A stretch of 64,000 bases of DNA from positions 4,412,001 through 4,476,000 of the forward strand of contig NZ_CP095071.1 of the NCBI RefSeq assembly GCF_022919575.1. Reading direction: 5' to 3'. Of the stretch, positions 33,639 to 42,499 are shown in pieces. Source of the stretch: Gracilibacillus salinarum. Its GTDB lineage: Bacteria; Bacillota; Bacilli; Bacillales; Amphibacillaceae. Both the position numbers and the translations under genes were made by a program. Under the pieces are notes generated by a model, which saw nothing but the letters and a program-made list of their open reading frames with translations, searched no databases and was not told the DNA's origin. The first letter of the stretch is position 1, and the number at the start of each line of letters is the position of its first letter.

Positions 33639-36600
33639 ATGAAAATGCGTTTTATTAAGAAATCATGGCTTCTTTTCGTTTTACTGATCCTCCTTGCTGT
33701 TACAGGATCAATAATCGGAATGCAGCAATCACAAGCAGAAGTCGTTACCAAAACCATAACAATTGATGGAGACAATGTGGATCCAGATAACCGATTTAAA
33801 GGATTTGGTACCGTCTCAGGAAATAATACTTCACGATTATTATTAGATTATAAAGAAGAACATCCAGAAGAATATTGGGAAATTATGAATCAATTATTTA
33901 ATACAGATACGGGTGCTGGGCTAACCCATGTAAAAGTAGAGTTAGGTGCAGATATTAATTCATCATCAGGAACGGAGCCAGCTACGATGCGATTTGAGGA
34001 CGAGCCTGCTAATGTATTGCGAGGAGCTGGGTTCCAATTTGCTGCTGATGCAAAGTCGATCAATCCTGATATTACCACAGAAATCTTACGCTGGGGTGAG
34101 CCACGTTGGTCATGGGAATCAGCTGCAAATCATGAGTATGAAGACCGATATCAATGGTATAAACAAACAATGGATGCGGTATCTCAAGAGTATGGCTTTG
34201 ATTTGGATTATATTGGAATATCTCAAAACGAAAGAGCACAAAATGGTAATGGCAGAAATGAAGTGGAGTGGCTCAAATATTTCACAACCCGCATTAAAGA
34301 AGAAACGAATTATGAAGAAGACTATCAAGATATAAAACTGGTAGCTGCGGATGGCTATCGGGACACTGCCACCATTAGTCGAACATTATTGGATAATCCT
34401 GATCTAATAGATGAAATTGATGTGATCAGTTCTCATTATGGTTTAACTGGTTCGACTGAATTAAACATGTTACAGGAGCAATTAAAAGAAGACGGCAAAA
34501 AACCGAAGGAAGTCTGGGTCTCGGAAGGGATTTCCCCAATGATCAACGCCAGATATCGCGATAACATGGAACCAAACTATAATGGTTTAGGTGGTCGTGC
34601 AGGCATTATCGATGTAACATCACGAATTATTTCTGTTTATTCCTGGGAAGGAGCCAACAATCAGCCACTAAATGCTGTTTCGTTTGATTTTCAGCCATCT
34701 GTTGCAGCCTTTTATCAAGGTGCACAATACAATCCAAAACAACTGATCAGTGCATTTGATCCTTGGTCCGGTTTTTTTGAAACAGATGGTGGTATCCAAG
34801 GAGTCAGACATGTGATGAATTTTACAGAACATGATGATTTATCTACTGAGAAGAATGAACGCTGGCAATATATCGAAGATGCCACCTATAGCGATGGTGA
34901 TTTCTTTGATGGCGGTGTTGATGTCGATACAAGTACACATAACTATATGACATTGAAGGACCCAGAAACAGATGATTATACAACAGTGTTTGCAAACAAC
35001 ACCAGCGACACTCGATCCTATACAATTGAAGCAAAAAATTTGAGCGGTAAAGAAAATGCCGAAGTATTTGTTTGGGAAACGAAAGGGCCTGGAGAAGGAG
35101 AATCTTATGATGCGAACTGGTTCAAAAATGTTAATGTCATAGAGCCTGAAGAGGGTGTTTATCAAGTAGAGGTGAAGCCATATTCGATAGTAACAATCAC
35201 TACGTTGGATAAGGAAGCTGAAATCGATGGTTTTGAATATCAGTCAGATCCTGTTGACTTAACAGAAGATACCATTATGTCATTACCATATAGCGATGAT
35301 TTCGAATATGATGATTATCCGCTTGACGATCAGGATCGTGACTATGTTGATAGAAGAGGTGGAACACCCCGATATACAACGGATCAAATTGGAGCTTTTG
35401 AAGTAGTGAAACAAGCAACTAAACAAGCAGAAGAAGGCAGTTTTGAAAAAGAGTCTCTTGATATTCCAGAGGCAGAAGCACACGGAAATATGCTTCAGCA
35501 AAAAATAACCACCGATAACATTGGAGCGGACTGGGCTGTTTGGGGAGGAACAGACGGTGCGGCAGCGGACGTTAATCCGAATACCAATATAGGAGATTTT
35601 CGCTGGGTGAACTATAAAGCATCCTATGACTTTCTATTAGATACACATACGGAGACAGTACAAGGCAGAGATAACTATGCGCTTATCGGAGTCCGACAAG
35701 TGAAAGCAGGCTGGAGTGATTCTCAGGCAACCTATAATGCCAAAATATTTGCAGATGGAAAATACGAGATTACAAAACTGGGAAGTGTAGTCAAACAAGG
35801 ATCAATCGAAGGTTTTGATCATACTGTGTGGCATCGATTAGCGTTTGAAGCGAAAGAAAATGTGTTTACGCTCTATTTAGATGGTGAGTCTGTTGCATCG
35901 TACACGGATGAGGATGCAACTGTAATGGCAGGGAGAGTAACGCTTGGTACAGGTTACTATGAAACATTAATTGATAATTTGAGCATTGAACCGATTGAGG
36001 GTTATCCATATAAATCTTTGAAAGTAGATAATGCGCAAGGACAAATTTATCCATCAGAAGATGCTGCATTAAATAATGAAGACGAATGGAATCCAATTGG
36101 TTATGTGGGAGATTGGGAGTTTGTACAATCTGGATATGCCCATTTTAATCGTACACAAATGACAACATCCAGTGATTATCCAGTTTGGAACGGTTATCTC
36201 GTTGAACATACAGATACCACTTCGGAACAAGGGGCACTCCATAAAGTATTCTATTCGGGAGATTGGGGCTCCAACAGCAGCAATGCTTGGGGAAATGATG
36301 GTGATTCATTTGAGATTACATTTGAAGGAAATGCGATTCGCTTGTACGGAGAAACGAATCCCAACAATGGAACGGCAGATGTTTATTTAGACGGAGAACT
36401 TGTTGGTGAAGCAAATTACTTAAACAACAGCTCGATAGTAAAAGAAGTATGGTCTGTTGAAGATCTCGAGGAAACTGAGCATACACTTAAGGTTGTTTCG
36501 AAAGAATCATACACAAGTTTTGTTAAAGCAGAGATTGATACAGATCAACCAATAGAAGCAGAATCTGTTACGACATTAGCACCAAATGATTTCACTTCTA

Positions 36601-39600
36601 TTTCAGCTGATTCAGAGATCGAAAATGAAGAAAATACCGTTTATGCTTACAGGGAAAATGGAAGTACTTGGGGAGCGAATAATAATAATGCCTGGGCTAA
36701 TTTTAACGATAATCCGTATATTTATATTAACTTTACAGGCACAGGAATCGATTATTTAGCTGGCATGGGAAATGATACAACCTACCAGTTTGAATTGGAC
36801 GGAGAAGTTGTAGGTGATTATGATGTCGGAGAAGATGGAATCCGTTATTCAGTTCGAGATTTGGAGGATACGGAACATACATTAAAAGTTTCACTCGGAG
36901 ATAATGAAGTGAAAGAAACCTATATGGATTACCGTGGCGTAACTATCTATTCTACACCTGAACAAAGTGATAATAAGTTTATCTTCGACTTTGAAGGTAG
37001 TGGTTTTAATCTGTTTGGTGCAACTCCTGACGCCCTGGTGGATGTGTATATTGATGGGGAACAAATGGAAAAGGAATATCGAGTTCATGCTACAGGAGAT
37101 CGACAAACTTTTTATCATCTTAGAGGTTTGGACGTAGAAGAGCACACTGCTGAAATCGTTGTAAGAGGCGGGGGTCTTACATTAGATGGTATAGATGTAA
37201 TTAGTGAAGCCAGTACATCAGATTCTGCAGACCCAGATGAACCAACGGAACCGTTAGAGGACCAGTTGTTAGCCCATTATGATATGACGGTATCAGGTAA
37301 TCAATTAGTAGACATAACCGGCAATGAAATAGATGCCACTTTAGCAGGGTTTACAGCAAATGATGTCACAGAGGAAGACGGTGACAAAGTATTGCCTTTT
37401 ACTGGAGATGAATCGAAGTTTGTGACCTTGCCAAAAGGGTTAATTACAGATGAAACATTTACGATTGAAACAACTTTTAAAACAAGCACAGGTGCCAATC
37501 ACTGGCTATATAGCATAGGAACGAAGCAAGGGGACTGGCCAAACGTTAACAATTATATATTCTTAAATCCAAATCAGGCGGACAACACGGTTCGTTTTGG
37601 TATAAAAGATGAAGAAAAAGAGTTATTGTTCCAGGATGCGAGCATCGATACGGGAGAATATAATACATTTACAGCTGCATTTAAAGAAGGAAACATTGCC
37701 CTCTATTTAAATAGTGTGCCAGTTGGTTCTATTCATCATGATTACACCGTACAAGATATCTTGAACAATGGCGTGACAGATGGAGAGGATTTCATTGGCT
37801 ATATTGGCAAATCACTTTATAATCCGGACCCGCCATTTGAAGGAACTTTGAAGGATTTTAAAGTATATAATTATACGTTGAATGAACAAGAAATTACTGG
37901 ATATAGCGATCAGGAGCTTGTGGAACAGGCTAAAGCTGAATTGAATCTGGAAAGTGAAGTAACAGAAGATCTATCTTTGCCAAATCAGGTAAAAGTTAAC
38001 GGATTAACAGCGGATGTCAGCTGGGAATCCAATAATGAAACCTATCTGTCAAAAGAGGGATCGGTAACTCGTCCAACTTATGATGAAGGGGATCAGGAAG
38101 TGGTTTTAACAGCAACAATAACAAAAGGAGAAAGCACTGCGGAAAAAGAATTCCAAATTACGGTCAAGCGTTTGCCACAAGACATCGACTTATTGAAAGA
38201 AGCTGCAGCGGCATTAAAAGTATATAACATTACTGATGTTCGAGGTAATATCACATTGCCAACAGAGGGTGAAAATGGGACAATAATCAGCTGGAAGTCA
38301 GAAGAGGAATCGATAATTAGTAATACTGGAGAGGTCACTCGTCCTGCCAATGGAGAAGGGGATGCAAAGGTTGACCTTGAAGCTGCTATTACGTTAAATG
38401 GTCAGACCCTTACGAAATCTTTTGTCGCAAATGTGAAGGAAGCACCGGAAGAAAAAGATTACAAAGGATATCTATTCAGTTATTTTACAGGAGAAGGTAC
38501 TGCCAATGGTGAGCAAATATATTATGCCTTAAGTGAAGGGAATGACCCTTTACATTGGCAGGAGTTAAATAACGGAGAGCCGGTTATTACGTCAGATTTG
38601 GGTGAAAAAGGGTTACGGGATCCATTTATTATTCGATCCCCTGAAGGTGATAAGTTTTATATGATTGCAACAGATTTGAAAATCCATGGAAATGGCGATT
38701 GGGGAAGAGCGCAGACGGAAGGTAGCAGATCAATCATGGTCTGGGAATCCACAGACCTTATTAATTGGTCTGAACAACGAATGGTCGAAGTAGCTCCAAA
38801 AGAAGCGGGAAACACATGGGCACCAGAAATTTTCTATGATAAATCCATCGGGAAATATGTTATTTTCTGGGCGTCCAAATTGTATGATAGTGAAGAAAAC
38901 AGAAACTCCGGGGATAGTTATCAACGAATGATGTATACGACGACTCGAGATTTCCATACCTTTAGTGAACCAGAAATCTATCTGGATTATGGTTATTCTG
39001 TGATTGATACAACAATTATTGAAGATGAAGGAAAAATCTATCGTTTTACCAAAGATGAACGAGGGAATGATCCGGAAAACGCTCCGAATGGCAAATTTAT
39101 TTTACAAGAATCAGGTGATTCTGTACTGGATCCGGATTTTGAATTAATAAAAGAAGGAATCGGAAAAGGAACAATCAGCCAAGGGGAAGGTCCTGCTATC
39201 TTCAAATCAAATACGGAAGATAAATGGTACTTGTTCATTGATGAATTCGGCGGAAGAGGATATGTTCCATTTGAAACGACTGATTTGGCATCGGGCGAAT
39301 GGTCGGTATCAGAAGACTATGAGTTACCTGACAGCCCTCGTCATGGTACAGTTTTGCCAGTGACGCAAGAAGAGTATGATGCATTGATGGAGAATATTCC
39401 AAGCGAAATAGAAAACGATAAGATCTCCGTTAGTGGAATATCCGTAGAGCGGTCTGAAGTAGCTTTAACAACGGGAGAAGAAGCATTGATTAATGTGACG
39501 GTAGAGCCAGCAGATGCGACCAATCAAAACGTTTGGTACAGCAGCAATAATCCGGAAGTTGTATCCGTGACCGAAGAGGGTATGCTGCAGGCAGTTGAAG

Positions 39601-40415
39601 AAGGAGAGGCACTGGTGACAGTCACTTCGGCTGATGGCGGCTATACGGCAGTTGTCAGCGTAACCGTTTCTGAGAAAGAAGAGCCGGAACAACCAGTACT
39701 AGATACAGAATTAACGTTGGGTCAATCTCAAGAAGTTTTTGCCGGAGAGACTTATACGATTAAAGGTATGAGTGCTCAAATGAAGATGCCGGAAGATTTA
39801 CCAGCAGGTACGATGATCACCGTTAATCCGTTTGAGGTGAAGGATACCAATTATGAGGACTTAATGATAGCCGGTGAAGCATTTAATGTGGAAATGGCGT
39901 ATCCAGATCATGCAACAGAGCCGACAGGTAAATTTACAATCTATCTAGGTTATCAAACGGGAGCCAATACAGAGGATATAGCAATCTACTATTATAATGA
40001 ATCAAAGGATAACTGGAAACGTGTTGGTGGAAAGGTGCATCGGGAAGACCAAGTTATTTCGTTGGATGTATCACATTTCTCAAGCTACGGTGTGTTTGCA
40101 GAAGCTGAGGAGGATTCTACTGGTAATGAGGATAACTCAGACAATGAAGCAGGTTCGAATGATCATACAGATCAATCTGCTGAAGACGATGAGGCTAATG
40201 ATCAACAATCAACGGATGAGCCAGCTGATATGAATAATCAAGAGAGTGGATCTGATCAAAATGATGACCAGCCTTCAACTGAAAAAGAAAATAAATCCAA
40301 TAATCAACTGCCAAATACAGCAACCAATACATTTAACTACCTAGGAACAAGTATTATTCTCTTGTTAATGGGTGTAGTAATTATGGTTATAAGAAGGAAA
40401 ACTGTAAAATATTAA
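33639..40415 (+). CDS. Giant surface-anchored GH59-GH43 multidomain glycosidase
   Basis: This protein has 2,258 residues. In order: signal peptide (1-33); GH59 galactocerebrosidase-like domain (36-545) with putative acid/base Glu198 in YIGISQNER and nucleophile Glu296 in VWVSEGIS; the GH59-associated lectin-like sandwich (546-790); three sugar-binding-like beta-sandwiches (795-1190); a LamG-type domain (1205-1420); two degenerate Ig-like repeats (1425-1600); a GH43 five-bladed propeller (1606-1915) with Asp1661, Asp1790 and Glu1850 (EGP); a BIg2 domain (1930-2010); a module also found in the protein at 44380 (2020-2153); an acidic linker; LPNTA (2224-2228), a hydrophobic helix and a basic tail. 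Two exo-enzymes on one wall-anchored chain suggest attack on galactan with arabinose side chains. Subfamily specificity is inferred. Confidence 0.9.
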   Translation: MKMRFIKKSWLLFVLLILLAVTGSIIGMQQSQAEVVTKTITIDGDNVDPDNRFKGFGTVSGNNTSRLLLDYKEEHPEEYWEIMNQLFNTDTGAGLTHVKVELGADINSSSGTEPATMRFEDEPANVLRGAGFQFAADAKSINPDITTEILRWGEPRWSWESAANHEYEDRYQWYKQTMDAVSQEYGFDLDYIGISQNERAQNGNGRNEVEWLKYFTTRIKEETNYEEDYQDIKLVAADGYRDTATISRTLLDNPDLIDEIDVISSHYGLTGSTELNMLQEQLKEDGKKPKEVWVSEGISPMINARYRDNMEPNYNGLGGRAGIIDVTSRIISVYSWEGANNQPLNAVSFDFQPSVAAFYQGAQYNPKQLISAFDPWSGFFETDGGIQGVRHVMNFTEHDDLSTEKNERWQYIEDATYSDGDFFDGGVDVDTSTHNYMTLKDPETDDYTTVFANNTSDTRSYTIEAKNLSGKENAEVFVWETKGPGEGESYDANWFKNVNVIEPEEGVYQVEVKPYSIVTITTLDKEAEIDGFEYQSDPVDLTEDTIMSLPYSDDFEYDDYPLDDQDRDYVDRRGGTPRYTTDQIGAFEVVKQATKQAEEGSFEKESLDIPEAEAHGNMLQQKITTDNIGADWAVWGGTDGAAADVNPNTNIGDFRWVNYKASYDFLLDTHTETVQGRDNYALIGVRQVKAGWSDSQATYNAKIFADGKYEITKLGSVVKQGSIEGFDHTVWHRLAFEAKENVFTLYLDGESVASYTDEDATVMAGRVTLGTGYYETLIDNLSIEPIEGYPYKSLKVDNAQGQIYPSEDAALNNEDEWNPIGYVGDWEFVQSGYAHFNRTQMTTSSDYPVWNGYLVEHTDTTSEQGALHKVFYSGDWGSNSSNAWGNDGDSFEITFEGNAIRLYGETNPNNGTADVYLDGELVGEANYLNNSSIVKEVWSVEDLEETEHTLKVVSKESYTSFVKAEIDTDQPIEAESVTTLAPNDFTSISADSEIENEENTVYAYRENGSTWGANNNNAWANFNDNPYIYINFTGTGIDYLAGMGNDTTYQFELDGEVVGDYDVGEDGIRYSVRDLEDTEHTLKVSLGDNEVKETYMDYRGVTIYSTPEQSDNKFIFDFEGSGFNLFGATPDALVDVYIDGEQMEKEYRVHATGDRQTFYHLRGLDVEEHTAEIVVRGGGLTLDGIDVISEASTSDSADPDEPTEPLEDQLLAHYDMTVSGNQLVDITGNEIDATLAGFTANDVTEEDGDKVLPFTGDESKFVTLPKGLITDETFTIETTFKTSTGANHWLYSIGTKQGDWPNVNNYIFLNPNQADNTVRFGIKDEEKELLFQDASIDTGEYNTFTAAFKEGNIALYLNSVPVGSIHHDYTVQDILNNGVTDGEDFIGYIGKSLYNPDPPFEGTLKDFKVYNYTLNEQEITGYSDQELVEQAKAELNLESEVTEDLSLPNQVKVNGLTADVSWESNNETYLSKEGSVTRPTYDEGDQEVVLTATITKGESTAEKEFQITVKRLPQDIDLLKEAAAALKVYNITDVRGNITLPTEGENGTIISWKSEEESIISNTGEVTRPANGEGDAKVDLEAAITLNGQTLTKSFVANVKEAPEEKDYKGYLFSYFTGEGTANGEQIYYALSEGNDPLHWQELNNGEPVITSDLGEKGLRDPFIIRSPEGDKFYMIATDLKIHGNGDWGRAQTEGSRSIMVWESTDLINWSEQRMVEVAPKEAGNTWAPEIFYDKSIGKYVIFWASKLYDSEENRNSGDSYQRMMYTTTRDFHTFSEPEIYLDYGYSVIDTTIIEDEGKIYRFTKDERGNDPENAPNGKFILQESGDSVLDPDFELIKEGIGKGTISQGEGPAIFKSNTEDKWYLFIDEFGGRGYVPFETTDLASGEWSVSEDYELPDSPRHGTVLPVTQEEYDALMENIPSEIENDKISVSGISVERSEVALTTGEEALINVTVEPADATNQNVWYSSNNPEVVSVTEEGMLQAVEEGEALVTVTSADGGYTAVVSVTVSEKEEPEQPVLDTELTLGQSQEVFAGETYTIKGMSAQMKMPEDLPAGTMITVNPFEVKDTNYEDLMIAGEAFNVEMAYPDHATEPTGKFTIYLGYQTGANTEDIAIYYYNESKDNWKRVGGKVHREDQVISLDVSHFSSYGVFAEAEEDSTGNEDNSDNEAGSNDHTDQSAEDDEANDQQSTDEPADMNNQESGSDQNDDQPSTEKENKSNNQLPNTATNTFNYLGTSIILLLMGVVIMVIRRKTVKY

Positions 40416-40447
40416 AGATCGGGCGTCCAGCCCGATCTCTTTATTTT
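40416..40447 (+). terminator. Terminator after the GH59 gene
   Basis: AGATCGGGC and GCCCGATCT form a 9-pair stem with a GTCCA loop, followed by CTTTATTTT. Confidence 0.9.
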
Positions 40448-40449
40448 CA

Positions 40450-41130
40450 GTCAAGATAAGTTCAGTCACAGCAGTAATCATATTGATATGAAGTTTGTTC
40501 CTATAATATGGATTATGTAACAGCTTAGTGTTTATTTTGAAATGATTCATGTGCTGGTATACCGCTCCGTCCAACCACTTCGCGTCCTGCGGGGCACGGC
40601 TGAAGCTAGGTTACTACTTGAGCTACTTCTATGCTGCCTTGCACCGAGGAAGCCTGCTTCGAAGCATTACTGGTAGACACAGGTGCAGACGTTGTGGATT
40701 TTCAGCGCCTGCCTGTCCCGCGGGAGTCTCCGTGGTTGGCCTACGCTAATTTATAGCTCCACAATTTATGCGACAGCTAGGATGAACAAGATTTACACCT
40801 TATTTGATGAAATACGATGCCTAGCACGCCTGCTTTTTTCTGCTACATCCGTTGCAGAACTTCCCTAAAGCGTAGGAAATAGGCGGAGACTCCCGTGGGA
40901 TCAGTCGTGTGTGAAGAAAGACCCCGCAGTGAGCGGTTTATGCTCGCGAGGAGGCTGAACCCGACCCCACAGGACGCGGAGCCTATTTCCGGAGCTTTGC
41001 TAAGCAGATAATCAATATCAAAATGACTATTTTGCAATAAAGCCTTTGATAACTTAATCCATATTATAGGAAGTTGTATATAATTTATGTCAATTAGGAC
41101 CGGAGGTTATGCATGGTTTTTCTTAAATTC
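40450..41130. repeat. Repeat family R, copy 4 (most complete uninterrupted copy)
   Basis: The left inverted repeat TTCCTATAATATGGATTATG starts at 40498 and the right one, TTAATCCATATTATAGGAAG, ends at 41073. Between them lie CCAACCACTTCGCGTCCTGC...GCGGGAGTCTCCGTGGTTGG and GTAGGAAATAGGCGGAGACTC...GCGGAGCCTATTTCCGGAGC. Each is an imperfect internal inverted repeat. The tail ACCGGAGGTTATGCATGGTTTTTCTT looks like an intrinsic terminator. Short frames inside are not real genes. Confidence 0.85.
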
Positions 41131-41245
41131 TAATGGACAGAATTCTTGAGAAAGAGAAAAACTGTCTATAAGAATCTGTCTTAAAGTCAATTACATATAT
41201 GTTATCCATGTATAATAAACAGTTATCATAAGTTATAAAGTATAG

Positions 41246-41265
41246 TATAATGGAATCGGTTTCGA
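41246..41265 (+). promoter_or_regulatory. lacI-2 promoter -10 with overlapping operator
   Basis: TATAAT (41246-41251) is followed immediately by GGAATCGGTTTCGA, the GAAA-YCGG-TTTC-type palindrome, suggesting autoregulation by the LacI protein that starts at 41298. Confidence 0.65.
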
Positions 41266-41297
41266 ATAAAATTTGAATTTTAATTTAGGTGACAAAA

Positions 41298-42344
41298 ATG
41301 AAGAAAAACATCACTATCTATGATATTGCTAAGGAAGCAAACGTTTCTCCCTCTACCGTATCACGTGTATTAACGGGTAACGAAAGAGTGAAACCGGTAA
41401 CCAAGCAGAAGGTAGAAGCAATAATCGAGAAATATAACTTCCGTCCAAACAGCCTGGCTAGAAGTTTATTATATAAACAATCGAAAATGATCGGTATTAT
41501 TTTACCTGATATTAATCACCCTTTTTTCTCTACATTAGTGCAAAAGTGTGAAGCTCATGCCTTGTCTTTAGGCTATACTTCCTTTTTGTGCAATTCGATG
41601 AATGACACAAATGTTGAATCTACCTATTTGCAAAACCTAATCGACAAGCAAGTGGACGGAATTCTATTTTTGGGAGGCCGTATTAATCAAGTCGATACAG
41701 ATCCTAAACTTGCAGAAGAGATGAATAGCATTATGGATCGTGTTCCAGTCGTATTTGTTAACGGTGAAATGGCAGGTGTAGATGCTCATGTGATTCAAAC
41801 AGACGAAAAGGAAGGAATCACTAATGTCATTGATTTATTGCACAACTTTAATCATCAACGAATTGCTTTTTTAGGGGGAGAAGAAGGTGTAACGTCAAGA
41901 GAAGTGAAGGTTAACGCCTTTAAAGAAGCGCTTGCTCGACATCACTTACCTGTTCATGAACAGTGGATTATGAATGAGGGATTTGATATAGAATCAGGAG
42001 AAGAACTTGCTAACCAGTTACTTTATTTAAATGAGAAGCCAACAGCGATTGTATGTGTAAATGATTTTGTAGCTATTGGTGTCATCAAAACGTTGAATAA
42101 ATTTGGTATAAGCGTTCCTGATGATATATCTGTAATAGGGTTTGATGATATTTATTTAGCGAAGGATTTTCCACCAGGTATTACATCTGTCAGCCAGAAC
42201 TATCAGGAACTGGGAAAGACTGCAGTTGATGTATTAGTGAAATTAATAAATGGCGAAAGCGCCCAAAAGCATAGTATCGTACCAACGAAGCTACAGTTAA
42301 GAAATTCTTGTCAATTAGTAAAAAGAGAAGAGGTTGACAAATAA
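41298..42344 (+). CDS. LacI/GalR-family transcriptional regulator (galactan locus)
   Basis: This is a 348-residue repressor. Its DNA-binding domain ITIYDIAKEANVSPSTVSRVLTGNERVKP is textbook LacI, with hinge YNFRPNSLARSL. The effector domain includes MIGIILPDINHPFFSTLV, DGILFLGG, AVDVLVKLINGE and IVCVNDFVAIGVIKTL. ATG 41298 is preferred over GTG 41289, because AGGTG (41286-41290) is its ribosome site. Related palindromes at its own promoter, at GH35 (42456) and twice before the CE7 operon (30358, 30462) define a likely regulon that links the two polysaccharide loci. The inducer may be a galactosyl sugar, judged from the GH35 neighbour. Confidence 0.93.
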   Translation: MKKNITIYDIAKEANVSPSTVSRVLTGNERVKPVTKQKVEAIIEKYNFRPNSLARSLLYKQSKMIGIILPDINHPFFSTLVQKCEAHALSLGYTSFLCNSMNDTNVESTYLQNLIDKQVDGILFLGGRINQVDTDPKLAEEMNSIMDRVPVVFVNGEMAGVDAHVIQTDEKEGITNVIDLLHNFNHQRIAFLGGEEGVTSREVKVNAFKEALARHHLPVHEQWIMNEGFDIESGEELANQLLYLNEKPTAIVCVNDFVAIGVIKTLNKFGISVPDDISVIGFDDIYLAKDFPPGITSVSQNYQELGKTAVDVLVKLINGESAQKHSIVPTKLQLRNSCQLVKREEVDK

Positions 42345-42455
42345 TAGCTTTAAATGTAATCTGTTGAAAAGGATTACATTGTCATTTTATGAAACCCATT
42401 TCAGATAATAATATAATAATTGCTGAATGAATGGACAAACTATAAAACAGAAAAA

Positions 42456-42471
42456 ATGAAATCCGTTTCAT
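42456..42471 (+). promoter_or_regulatory. LacI-type operator upstream of GH35
   Basis: ATGAAATCCGTTTCAT has perfect 6-base arms around TCCG. It lies 28 bases before the GH35 start codon, close to the ribosome site. Confidence 0.65.
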
Positions 42472-42499
42472 ATCATTGAATTATACAGGGGGAGACAAC

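Noticed and set aside
40498-41073. CRISPR array or group II intron in the repeat regions
   Set aside because: No short regularly spaced direct repeats; no intron-encoded protein. Structure is terminal inverted repeats with palindromic modules.
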